A stretch of DNA of 64,000 nucleotides from Dactylonectria macrodidyma. Taxonomy: Eukaryota > Ascomycota > Sordariomycetes > Hypocreales > Nectriaceae. The DNA lies in assembly GCA_020744425.1 (NCBI GenBank), contig JAGMUV010000041.1, positions 310,001 to 374,000 of the forward strand. Direction: 5' to 3'. A program made the position numbers and the translations under genes. The notes beneath the pieces are model-generated. The model had not been told where the DNA came from, did no database searches, and was given only the letters and a program-made list of their open reading frames with translations. Positions 1 to 11,000 of the stretch are shown here, in pieces; the first letter of the stretch is position 1; every line of letters starts with the position of its first letter.

Positions 1-500
1 GTAGAAGCGAGCCTTCCCATATCACGTCTTGCCCTTCTTGCTCTGCCTGCCCCGAATACTGTGGTTGCTCAGTGTCTACGTTCATCATGGCTGTTGTCTG
101 CACACACGCGCCAGGAAGAGGGCAGACGAGATGACGAGGTGCGCCTCGAGGAAGTCTTATGGCTTTTCGCCCGACTCCAGTGTATAACTAAGCCAGGCAA
201 GCTACTTGGCCCTGTATCGTAGTGTCGGGGTGGTCATTGACTCCTAATAGTCGGCAGATATACACTCAAGCGATCACAATAGGGGCAACGGAAAAAAAGA
301 CAACACACACACATAATACAGGCGATCAGGTCAATCTTAAGTGCCACGTTTGCTTTCCGACAGGTCCTGGACCGACGGCGGTCCTCCGGAGGGCACGGCG
401 GTCCACCTAGTATGTAGTCGTCTGAGAAGTGCACATCTAATATGGGCAGCTCCTCAGCTATCAACTCTACAACTTGGTTGCATGGAGTACTTCAGACTCT
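1..500. other. no gene recognised
   Basis: Only short overlapping open frames are present on both strands, without recognisable domains or a convincing start context. Nothing else was seen here apart from a short CA-rich stretch near 305-315. Confidence 0.4.
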
Positions 501-506
501 ACCAGA

Positions 507-618
507 CGTGACAAGCTTGTTCAAGTCTTGACCCGCCTGATTCATTGCAAACATAAAACCCAATCAGGATCACCCTACCCTAGACTCACGAGCCTAGTGT
601 GGAAGACCGATCGTCACA
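507..618. repeat. direct repeat, copy A of a Helitron-subterminal sequence
   Basis: About 110 bp here match 13914-14018 in the same orientation, with only scattered substitutions and small gaps. Both begin with CGTGACAAGCTTGTTCAAG and share a central block CACGAGCCTAGTGT. The second copy lies inside the 5' subterminal part of the minus-strand Helitron. Copy A may therefore be debris of a related element, or a dispersed repeat in its own right. It abuts the 3' end of the MADS-box gene. Confidence 0.75.
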
Positions 619-1150
619 ATGAGGAGCTGCGCGCTGGTACGAAGGAGTCCAGTACCTCGGAAATGTCGCGATACGTCGCGGGCAGCTCGTTTATCGGACT
701 AAACAGAATGTTTCGCTCGATTGTCGCGTCAGCTCCGCTGCCAGCTCGTGATTCCTGCGAGTTCATGGTAGTTGGTTCTCGATCCGGCCCCAGCGGGTGA
801 AGTGATGGCTGGGCCCGCTCGGACGGGGAGTCCTGAGGCTCGTGAGCTTCCCACCCGGAAACAAAGAAAAAATCATCCTCTGTCTCTGGGGTTTCGCCTT
901 GGAGGAATACATGAACTCTTTTGCCATGTACAACGGCAAACTCGTATGCTTTCCTGAAAAAGCTCATTTTCCTTTTGTTGAAGGTGCACTGCCGCGCGTG
1001 TGCGTTTTTGATCAGCCTGATGTCAATTCTTCTCCTGTCCATTGGATTTGGATCGTACAAGGTAACTGCGCACAATTTATCAGTAGCAGTGCTTCTTACA
1101 GTAGCGACAGCTGACGTTCGACTAGGTAGAACCGTGTACTCCGTAGTCAT
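614..1150 (-). CDS. MADS-box (SRF/MCM1-type) transcription factor-like protein
   Basis: The frame encodes 178 aa from the ATG at 1150. Residues about 37-93 read as a MADS box: an RRRIDIR start, then IKN, the R-Q-x-T-F-x-KRK core, and KAYEFAVVHGKRVHVFL, where the dimerising helix and first strand of MADS proteins lie. In known family members this domain binds CArG-type DNA as a dimer in the nucleus. The remaining C-terminal part is Ser/Pro/acid-rich and unassigned. The protein is short for fungal MCM1 or RLM1 homologues, and the N-terminal 36 residues are not conserved. An alternative start at the Met just before RRRID (1041) is possible. No intron was identified. The match is a motif reading only; whether the gene is expressed is unknown. 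Confidence 0.7.
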   Translation of the reverse strand: MTTEYTVLPSRTSAVATVRSTATDKLCAVTLYDPNPMDRRRIDIRLIKNAHARQCTFNKRKMSFFRKAYEFAVVHGKRVHVFLQGETPETEDDFFFVSGWEAHEPQDSPSERAQPSLHPLGPDREPTTMNSQESRAGSGADATIERNILFSPINELPATYRDISEVLDSFVPARSSSL

Positions 1151-1643
1151 GCGCAGCTCCAGTGCAGCCAATCAAGCCATGATTGACGCAGCCATTGAAC
1201 GGGTGCCACAGTTAGTTGACTAGTCAAGGAGGGACGCTGACGAGACTGTCCTGGATTTGCGGCTGATTTGGATGGTCGACGCTGCTAGAGATTTGTCATT
1301 TCTCGATCCAGAACCAAACCTGTGCATGACAATAGTAGCTTGGGGACATGGCAACGAATCATAACGTACACCGTGATGTGTTTGACGTTACGTTTGCTCA
1401 TCCGTGGGGTAAGACGCGAAGTAAAGAGAACCCCTTGTGGTTCGCCTGGGTCTAGCGGTCTCCTTCGGGGCTTCGTCAACCAAGTAGTGTACACACAAAC
1501 TGTATTATCGTATTAGTGCACCTGGAACCTTGTGCTCTATAAACGGAACTGACATGACCTGAACGTGTCACGTCTACCATCCATAAAGGGCAACTGTACG
1601 TTGGGATGAGCCGAATCCGTGCGTGGACGTCTTCGTTTGTCTT

Positions 1644-1799
1644 GGTACATGCATTGTTTGCATTTTCGTTGTTGCTTGTGTGGTCACTAGTCGTACCCAC
1701 GTGAACTTGCGCGAGTGCCTAGGTACATGCATTGTTTGCATTTTCGTTGTTGCTTGTGTGGTCACTAGTCGTACCCACGTGAACTTGCGCGAGTGCCTA
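1644..1799. repeat. 78-bp perfect tandem duplication
   Basis: Two adjacent copies, 1644-1721 and 1722-1799, appear identical over 78 bp (both begin GGTACATGCATTGTTTGC). The unit length is a multiple of three, so frames crossing it on either strand stay open and simply repeat 26 residues. No known protein family is seen in those frames. Confidence 0.9.
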
Positions 1800-4528
1800 C
1801 ACCTCCTTCCACGCCTTATGGGCAGCATCGTCGAGGCCAGCCGCTTCTTCGGACCCCACCATTGTGCTTTGTCCGTCGTCGAGGGCGGCTCATCTGACGA
1901 TACCGCGGATATTCCAGCTTCGCTGCGTCAAGAAACTCAAAGAATATGTGCCGGAGGGGAGAGGAGATCGGGCAGACGACAGACATGAGATCGAATGGGC
2001 TCTGGATGCTCCAGAGTAGGTGAGGTGCATGCTAGAGTAGGCCAACCAATCGCGGCGGTCTTGGAATGAGACACTGCGGGTACCATGGGCGCAACCACGA
2101 AGACATGCCCGGGTGCGGAATCGGAAGCGGAAAGAGTGGCGACAGCGGTAAGAACCTAGCCCCCCGAATCTGGGGACAACTGCAGCGCCTCGGAACGCTA
2201 CGTCTAGTAATTACGGTGTCGGTCACTCCGGCTCTTGGCTTCCAGCTTGGAGGAACGCCGCTCTCTTCAAGGCGACCTCCGACGGCATCTCATAGACCAG
2301 CAGGAGATAGCTGGTCTCAACGCAAGATACTACCCTCAGAAACAGTCGGAATTGGGATGACAGTTGCCAAATCAATCAATGTATTTCTAAACAAACCCCA
2401 AGACTTCGTCCGCACTGAAGCAGTCTTGTTCTCCTTCACTAGTCCTTGTTTTTCTACGTAGACGAGAACTCTGCGCTTCCGAATGACGCGTATGTTTTAC
2501 GGAACCATTGACTAAAAGCTAAGCAGAGCCTGGCTGGGGAGAAGCTCATTCGTCCCGGTGTATGGGGCGAACGGGGGAAACCCAGAAACACTGCAAGGGA
2601 ACAAAGCCACGGAATCGCCAGGAGCGGGTGGCTTCGTGTGACAGATCCTAGACTCGTATGATATATAGCACCCAAATTATGGCGTGAAGGGCACAGAAGC
2701 AGCATTAACAGTAGAGGTATCACAACGCCCACATGGCCCCTATGTCGATAGTGCCTAGTGCAGTCAAGCAATAGCCCACTGATGGCGTCAAATCATCGCC
2801 AGCCGTCGCGAGTACCTGTACAACTTAGCTTATAATCGCAAGCTGATGTCCTGGCGAAGTTTCAACTCACTATCTCGTACGTAACAGGAGGTCCTACTAA
2901 TCCCGTTACGAGCTCCTTTCGAGAGCTAAACCCAGGTAGCCATAAAGATACCTCTCACGCACGGTTCGCCCATCCTTTGTTGCATAAGAGGCCACATTGA
3001 CGAACTTAGGACACTCGCATTAGCGAGGTGTGCATGCCTCTGCCGTGAAACTAGTAGCCGATCTCTGTCTCTGACTGTACCAAACAGCCATCCACTGATC
3101 TGCCTTCCGACCGTATCGGCTCCTGAGACAGGCTTACTATATATTTCAGGCCCAAAGACGCCTTCCGGCAGCAGCAAGGCTACCCCGAATCATGAACCTC
3201 ACAATCTTCTTCATGCATGTCTTCCTTGCAACTTTGACACTAGTAAACGCGAAGAGCCCCCCGCGGTAGCTTCTCCACGCACACCCTTCCTAGGCACATC
3301 AGTGGATTGTGGAATCGAGATGAACCTACTAGCACACCGGCCGCAACATCCACTGAGGAAGCTGAGGGTACGAAAATCAGTCCCACCACTTCACACACTT
3401 CCGCGATTGCTGTCCCGGTTCCTCATTGTTTCGCTTGTGGCAATGAACTCAACCTAAGCAAACCTATAAGGGACGATAATGCTCTCAGATTTTGCAATCT
3501 CAACGAAGCGCCACCTTAACTAAAGACTTCCCCGGCATATTCGCAACCTATTTTCTTAGGAATACTTATTTTACCCAGCTATTCCATGTCACCCGGGTGC
3601 CAGGATGCAATGCGGCTGATATGGGCATTACTGCCGATGGAGATTGCAATTCTATCTTGCGAACACTCGGAGTTTGTAAGCTGATCGCATATCTACTCAT
3701 CTTCTTAGCTAACTACTTAAACATAGGCAGATTTGGGGGGCTATGCGGATTTTTATTGTTTGCGGTACTCAACGTGGGCGGAACAGTATCGAGCTCCAAC
3801 TATGATGAACTCGTAGCATTTATTCGCCCATGTTTCTTTCTTTCTTTCTTTCTTTTTTTGACAGTGTAGAGAATCCCGCTACGTAGACATAATTTCCGCT
3901 ACCACGACTTTCATTCACAAAATCCCATGCGACAACACCGTGCAGCATTCATCCTCCCTTGATTCATTTCCGTGGTTTATTACGCTAGCGAAACGTGTCC
4001 TAGGTGATTCCGGCTGTTCACTGCACTCAGCAGTAAGCAACGCAAGCTGGACAAAGCTTCTAGCCCCTAAGAGTGTCCGCCAGTTGAATGTTGAACTTGA
4101 TTTCCCTGCACAGACTACCTGTCGTTCGGTCCGACAAGCAGCACATACAATGGAACAGAAGTCCAGCCAGCTGTTACAAGACATAGTAGCATAGGGGCTA
4201 TAGTGCATGATAACTGCTGTAAGAACGGTGGTTCCACCCTTTCTCACAGTTTTGGGACTGTAGCCTCTGGGTAGGTATACCGGTAGCACATGCGTTTCGT
4301 TACGAACTGTTTGATCATGTTACAGGGCTGTGGTGCGGATGACTCAGGACAAACTGCAACACGACAAGTTTCATCGTTGTGCTGTACTGACCGATGCAGT
4401 CTGCTACGGGTGCGAGATGGACATCTTTCGAGCCGTCATGGGGCCTCCCAAACCAGAATTACAAGTAGTCTAGTCACTGTGGAATTTATTTGAACGTATG
4501 TTCCGCCCCACTAAGTAGCTGACGCTGT

Positions 4529-4561
<33 letters not shown>

Positions 4562-5580
4562 TGACGAATGTTCGCGTACACGTCTGCATGTAATGCTCGT
4601 AGAGTTCAGGGTAGTATTTATTGCAAATGATCATGAGAGTCGACCAGTTTCTGTAACCCATTCCTTCAGGAACATAAGATGGGAAAGAAAGAATGGAAAG
4701 TAGAAAGGCACAAAGAACGAAGAAGAAAACACATTGCTCTTCCCTATGCAGTGCCACAGCACAAATGCCCTTTAGCAATCAGCGAGTCCTCCGTCGATAT
4801 TGTATTACGTCCACCCCAAAACGACCCCGTTCAACTCGCACCGCGCCGCAGTCAGATCATGCTTGACTCAAACTCCACCCATTGGGTTTGCTGCGAAGTA
4901 AGCATGCCCGTACGATTAGTGAATATGCGCTGATGTGTCAACGATGAGGTAGTGTTGGTCATTGCTGGAAGCCACTATAAGCCTGTGTAGAAATGCAAGA
5001 TGTCCGCATTTACGGTGCGAGCAATGCACCAGGACTGATTGCGAGCGTCGGCCAAGCTATCACTGGTGCCCGTTAGGAGTCGGGCTAAGAGACCAAGAGA
5101 ACATGTCAGACAGTTCTTTAGAGCCCAACGATGACCTTGAGAAATCCGTGAGCATTATCGTGTCTGACGATGGGGCTTTGTCGAATGTGTCAACTGGCGA
5201 CTGGAAGGGCAGCTCATGACTTGCGACTGGCCGCTAGAGCCGGTTTACGGACACCGCAACGGCCCTTTCTTATGCTGAAACAGTGTGGTCAATGGCGAGA
5301 ACGGATAGCGCAGGATATATTCAAGTAGCTTACGGAGCAAGCAGACGTGGATGTCGCATACAGATGTGCACTTCGACTCCCAGACCAACACCCTCGGGGT
5401 TGGAGCCTACCCGGCGCATGCTGTTGCTATGCAGTATGCCATACAGCGAAGGGAATGAGGGCGCATTGAAGGTGGATATTCTGGTAGACCTTGGGGTAGG
5501 CATGCACACGTCGAGATACATGCCCCTTTGGGGGGGTTGGCCCACATAGATGTTCCTACAACGCTACGTAGATCGCACAC
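1800..5580. other. no gene recognised
   Basis: The open frames in this stretch are short, overlap on both strands and show no domain I recognise. A CTTT run (about 3834-3857) and an ACA-triplet run (about 4529-4560) are the only low-complexity tracts. A frame near 4962-5219 encodes a Cys/His-rich start, but it is too short to assign. Confidence 0.4.
4529..4560. repeat. ACA trinucleotide microsatellite
   Basis: About eleven uninterrupted ACA/CAA triplets. Confidence 0.9.
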
Positions 5581-5584
5581 CGGG

Positions 5585-5700
5585 GGATGCAGATCTGTAG
5601 CTCGCCGCGCGAAGAGTGTGACAGTCGAACCTTGTCCCATGGCTTCGAGGGGTCCCAGTGGAGCAAGTCGATGAAGGAACCAGATCGAACTGAGCGACAA
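5585..5700 (+). repeat. dispersed repeat, paired with 30390-30515
   Basis: The two segments share GATGCAGATCTGTA, AGTCGAACCTTGTCCC and GAGCAAGTCG in the same order and orientation, with small internal gaps. At the second locus the sequence directly follows a reversed GTTGACAAACAAACAG minisatellite and another shared block. It therefore belongs to the same mosaic repeat family seen at 14.6-18 kb and 41-52 kb. Confidence 0.75.
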
Positions 5701-6490
5701 GTCACAGTACAGAGTACAGTATTCCGACACTCATCGGCGAACCCTATAAAGTGGACAAGACGAATCTACGTTGTCATTGTCGCGACCTGTCGTGTTTGTG
5801 TCCCGATCGGAGTGTGGGGAGAGGCCCACAACGACGACTTGGGTTTTCTACATACTGTAAGTTATCACACAAATGGTTACAACATGTTTCGGCCGCATCC
5901 ATCATTACGTCAGAGATGTAGCGCGAACGGTACACGGACAAGATCTCAGAAGACATCCCCTGTATGGCATTCGAAACCTTAAAGATGGAACTCGCCATGC
6001 TCTGTACACACACACCCACAATTTATTTCGCCTAGTGGCTTATAACCAATAGGGCACTAGTTGCTATTGTACATTTCCGTTTCCCAAGCTTTGTCATGAT
6101 CTCGTAATAGCCCATATAGCGTCCAATTTCTGCTTTTGCTTCTTCCTTTTCAATCTTTCCGCGGGTCTCGTGGGGTTTGTATTACTAGCAAGCGAACTTG
6201 AAGGCCATTCTCCAAGTGTTCAGAGTCCTATCTACGGGGGCTGAAGCGGTGCCTGCTGTCCATGGCACGAGGTGTTTAATGGATGTAGGGTAGGTTAGTA
6301 AGAAAGTAAGTGGGGTTTTGCAATCTGGTTTCAGCGTTGCGTATTGTCAAAGCGACCTGTGGCTATCGCAAATCGTATAGCCGCACGGACTGCGTCCATA
6401 TTTGGCGTCCATTTTGCATCGTCTGATGGTGATTTCCCTCCTAGGAAGAACGAGATATTTCCTCTTTGTGTCTCGGTGCACTGCAGTTGC
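5700..6490. other. no gene recognised
   Basis: No domain-bearing frame or obvious repeat was seen. Confidence 0.35.
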
Positions 6491-6511
6491 TCGTCAACAG
6501 TGCCACGCTTC

Positions 6512-6552
6512 GATATCGCTTGTCGATATCGATATCGTATCGTATCGTATCG
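6512..6552. repeat. CGATAT/ATCGT simple repeat
   Basis: A short degenerate tract of CGATATCGATAT followed by CGTAT units. It lies immediately beyond the stop codon of the tubulin-tyrosine-ligase-like frame, where that gene's family homology ends. Confidence 0.8.
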
Positions 6553-6555
6553 GCC

Positions 6556-7005
6556 TTATCGATGGCCACCCTGCCCCAGCGAAGATAGCAGAGTGAGATC
6601 GTCTGCCGCCGTCAACGCTTCCTCTACATACTCGCTGTAGTCCAACGAAAGCTGCGCAGTCGCTGGCACATGCTTCCTCGGAGTGCTCCCCGGTCTCTTT
6701 GCGGCCCAATACTCCACGACCTTGCCGAGACAGTCCTTCCGAGATAGCGCATCGCTGTTTGGATAAGCGTTCATCAGCGACGTTCTCGAAGCGTTGAGCA
6801 CGCCGAAGTGTGGGTTCAGCCCGTAACCACTACAGAATTGGAAGGTCGCGGGTGCCTGTGCCGGGATCTTTGCGACATCGTCGACAAAGATGACACGGGG
6901 CACATGGCTTCTGACGCACGATTCGACGTGTTCGTTCAGCCAAGAATTGTGCCCGTCCACGAACACGGACATGTCTAGAGAGTCTTCCATTTTATAATCG
7001 TCCAT
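6556..7005 (-). pseudogene. tubulin-tyrosine ligase-like protein, N-terminal fragment
   Basis: A 149-aa frame starts at an ATG (7005). Residues about 75-135 read like the N-terminal module that precedes the ATP-grasp domain in fungal TTL-family proteins (the PBY1-type group): a SLMNAY...ALSRKDCL segment, then W-x-AKRPGS, KHVPAT, and LDYSEYVEEAL. The frame stops shortly after this, next to a CGATAT repeat. The whole catalytic ATP-grasp part, normally several hundred residues, is missing. I infer a truncated gene copy rather than a working ligase. The first 60 residues are poorly conserved. The assignment rests on remembered family patterns and needs a profile search. Confidence 0.5.
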
Positions 7006-7975
7006 TGTTCAGTCGGTGCTGGCAGGTGCGATGACGAGCAAAGAAGTACCGACAAGGACGAGGATCATCTTTATATCGTGTGGACGATTTTTCTACGATG
7101 ACAGACCTGAACGTGATTCCTGGAGTTTCTTCCGGTAGCAGCAAAGTGTTGACGCAATGCATCTGGTCCATTTCGGTCAAAATGACAGTCATATAACTAT
7201 TACTAACCCTGGAGCTTCAACGCACGTCAGTACTACACCGCGTCCGCGTCCACGTCCACCCAGTCAACGTGCCTGGTGCCAAGCCATGAACATCCAATTG
7301 ACTCCCTCCGCTGAGGACTTTTCCCTCATACGCGCTCTTACTCGATGGAAAATAAAAAGTCTCGCCGTAAGGACTGTTCACTCTTCTTCCGTCTTCCTCG
7401 ATCGACATCTGCGACCGCGACGCAGATTTCCCTCCTCCACAACCAAAAACACACGTACGCACATGCATATCTGACCATTCCCAGAGACAGGGCGACGCGG
7501 TGCTGTTTTTGGTCAGGCAACGGGGAGAAAGAAGGCAGATTTCTGGAAGACGGGCTGCAAATTCAGACATGATAGCGAGCGAGCTGGTCAATTGACCGCA
7601 GCGGCAGCAGGCTCAACGCGCAAACGGGCGAAAAAATAAACCGCACACGAAATCCACCATTCACGACTAAATATCCGGATGAGGGTGCAATGTTTTATTT
7701 CACGCGCTCGACACGGTAGTCACTTTGTACTGTATAGTTTGCCTACGACAACTCAAACTGTCGTATGAAAGTGCCTGCACCTGTCTACCTGCGCGGGCAG
7801 ACTGCAATCTATTCCGAGCGCCGAGACAAGTTTGTGTCGTGCTTAGAGGGGGAGGGGGTGGGGTTACATTTGCATCTCGCAAGAGACGTTTGTCTTTTGC
7901 GTAACACTCTGTTTTGGCTTAAGCGAGGTCGTCTCCGCCTGAGGTTACTTGTGTCGCACATGACTTGATCATTAA
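7006..7975. other. no gene recognised
   Basis: Overlapping short frames on both strands lack recognisable domains. The stretch ends just before the 3' end of the Helitron. Confidence 0.35.
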
Positions 7976-7986
7976 AATACTACGTC

Positions 7987-8026
7987 ACCCCATGCACATT
8001 GGAGCGGCGGAAGCGGTGCATGGGGT
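7987..8026 (-). other. Helitron 3' terminal hairpin
   Basis: A perfect 11-bp inverted repeat, ACCCCATGCAC (7987-7997) and GTGCATGGGGT (8016-8026), surrounds an 18-nt GC-rich loop. In rolling-circle Helitrons a hairpin just inside the 3' end helps terminate transposition. Its position, downstream of the helicase stop on the coding strand, fits that role. Confidence 0.85.
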
Positions 8027-8030
8027 AGCC

Positions 8031-8043
8031 TCAGCCGAAGGCT
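8031..8043 (-). repeat. inner copy of the Helitron terminal inverted repeat
   Basis: TCAGCCGAAGGCT here is the exact reverse complement of 14187-14199. The core AGCC-N3-GGCT is itself nearly palindromic, so chance similarity is possible. The placement next to the 3' hairpin and at a TC start on the other side argues for function. Confidence 0.55.
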
Positions 8044-8079
8044 ACGCGTTCGCGGGCTGGGCAGGCTACAACTATTGCA

Positions 8080-11000
8080 TTATCTACGTACTGGTCTAGT
8101 GCTATAGCTATTGTGGGTACTGTGTATCCTGTAGGGATTTCGTGTAAGCACCTGTCGTCTCCTAAGCTCTTGATCCCTCATCTTCATTTTCATACCATCC
8201 GGAGGAGACCGGTAGACCAGGTGATTACGATCAAATGGCGCATCCAACATCAGACCTTCGAGCGTTTTCACACGAGAGACAGCCACGTAGCTTAAACCCG
8301 TCTGAAAGTCCCGGCAGGAGAGATCAGTGACAATCATATCTTCTGTGATGCTTTGTGACTTGTGCACGGTAATAGCGTAGCATACGATCAGGGGAAACTG
8401 GGTGCGAGTGCAGAGAGTGGCCCCGATGAGGAAGTCCCTCTCCACTGGGAGAATCGGGACAATCTTTTTGCCATCGGGCGTCGTCAGGAACACCGGTCCG
8501 TTGTACTTATCAAACTCCATCATGATAACACAAGGAGGGTCTTGGATGGGGTCAGCCCCAGGTGCCCAGCCGATATCGTAAACGGTACCGCGAGCGCCGT
8601 TGCAGAGGCCAACTGGCTGCCAAAGGTTGGACGTCAGCATCAGACGGGCGCCAATGCATACGGGAATCTGCTTTGCAAGGTTTCCCGCCTTGTCATCGGG
8701 GGCAGCAGCTGCACTAGGGCCGACGTTTTTAGCCTTGACCTGGACGACTGGCCGGCCGAGCCGGTCGAGGTGATAGTGGTTATACTCGTTCACCCTATCT
8801 TTGGTACCGTATACCCGCAAGGCATTGGAAAACCTCGCGACCTCTCGATCGTCTAGCTTTGCCTGCACACGGGTGGACAGGAGCTTCCAGGACTCCATAG
8901 ATAGTTGGAGCAGCCGCAGTTCCCCGAGAGCTGTGCGAAATGCCTCCTGATCGTCGCCGCGCTGCCTATGAACAACCCTCAAGAAAACTGATTTATCGAA
9001 GCGCCTATACGCGTTCCTGCCCTTGATCTCTACTCCCTGCACCTCTTTATCATAATAAAGCGGCTTCTGCAGCACAGGGGGGAGTTGAAAGAAGTCGCCA
9101 ACTAACAGGATGTTCAGGCCGCCAAAGAACTCCTCATTCCTATTCGGGAACGCCTCGCGGAGACGGTCATCGATCCATGATAGCTGACGCAGCCCTAGCA
9201 TGCTCTTCTCATCGATGATCAAGTACTTGATATCCTTAAGCTTCTTCTGGAGCTGGACCTTATCAATGGGAGACAGGGGCTTGAAGTCCTTATTGATTGG
9301 GAGGTGTAAGAGGGAGTGCAATGTAGTGCCCGATATCTGGTTTCCCGCAACGCCCGTGGGCGCAGCGCGCCAAACAGGTGTCCCCCTCCCCCCTGTCGCG
9401 GCTTGGAGGTGCGCGGAGAGCAAGTTGATGAGGTATGACTTGCCAGTACCGCCTCCGCCATCTACATGGAGTAATAACTGAGAGGGATCCCGGGTCAGGA
9501 AGTGGCCCATCACCGTATCGTAGACTATGCGCTGCTCTGGATTTAGGGAATCGCGAGCCTCCAAGGGCTGATCATCCACATCAAGGTCAAGGGTGTTTTC
9601 CGCTTTGCGTTGCTTCCAGTAGTCGCCGTTGAGAATGCCATCATCGGTATACCACCCAACATGAGAGGTCCAATCGTAATTGATGTCAATATCTCGGCGG
9701 CCGAGGATGTCGATGTCCTCTTCCTCTAGTGGATGGTCAGGTAGCATGCGGGCGAGTTCATGCCAGTCCTCCTCCGCGATGGGCTCCTCATAAACTTCAA
9801 GCTCAAATTCATCCTCCTCTGCCGTCAATTCATCTGTATCTGGCTCCCCATAATGGTCGTCCGCATGGGTATCGTGGTGCTGTCTGCAGTGCATGTACGC
9901 AGTCGTGAAAGAATCGAACCGCTGGCCACCCACAACGAGCAACTCTTCTGGAGAACGATGTGGATGAACCATCATCAATTTAACACGGCAGAAGTCGTTA
10001 AACTGGGAAGAGGCCTCCATAGACTTGTATCGAGGGAAGTAAGACAGGACCCTCTTCTTCGCTTGAGCAGCGAGTCTCCTCCACGTGTTGAGATTGTACG
10101 ATTGCAGGTATTCGAGATAGGTTACATCCTCATGCTGGCCCTTTCTCTCTAGATATTTCCTGTAGCTGCCGATGGCCTCGTTGACATCTCCGTCCACACG
10201 ATACGAACGCGCCTGTCGCTCCAACGGACGGCAGTCCACGGTGACAACCATACGGGTACCTTCTTGCAGTGGGATGTTAAGTAGCAGATGGGAAATCTCC
10301 TGCGCCGAGTAATCTCTCTCGGCAATCAGCTTGTTCATCAGGCGAGAGGAGAAGGACAACAGGGGCTGAACGTGCGATGTATGAGGCAAGACCTGGTCTG
10401 CAAGCCTGGAGAAAGACTCAGTCTTCTTCTCAGCTTTACTGCAATACTTCGCAGCGTATGTAATGACCGCCTGTAAGCTGGTACAAGGAGATATGTCGAT
10501 ATTGGCTAGCCAGCCTAGGATAATCGCAGGATTGAAGTTGTTCATGAGGCTGTCATTCCGGGCCGCCTCAAAGACGTAATACGACCGGCCTTCCTTCCTG
10601 ATGACTGCGGCCAACTCCAGCAAGGCACGAGGGAAATCAAAACGACACTCCCTCTCTGGATTGGCAACGTTGGCCGCCTCGATATCTGCAGCAGCGCCTT
10701 CCATATCCCTCGCCAGATCGCCGGTTCTCTTCCTCACACGCAAGCAGTACGTGGTATTGCACTTGTGGCGCTGGCAACGGTTGACGATCTGTGAGAGCCG
10801 CAGGAATGTCATTTCTATGCTCAGGGGATCCACGCTCAGGGGATTACCCTCACCCTGAGGCATAGTCCTACTCGGCTCCGGGTTAATGGCAGTGACGTGG
10901 AATCCCCATGTACGCGCAAATACACCACGAGCCGCTTCGTCCTCCATGTCGGCCCGGGGGGAATTATCCATCCAGTACAGGCCGTGGTTGTGTGGGCTAC

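Noticed and set aside
3492..3869. 125-codon plus-strand frame with a hydrophobic middle and end
   Set aside because: The hydrophobic C-terminus comes largely from a CTTT repeat; no family pattern or start context.
7980..7990. Canonical Helitron CTRR 3' end
   Set aside because: The bases after the hairpin on the coding strand read TGACGTAG then TATTTT, with no CTRR at the usual spacing. Helitron2-like ends were preferred.
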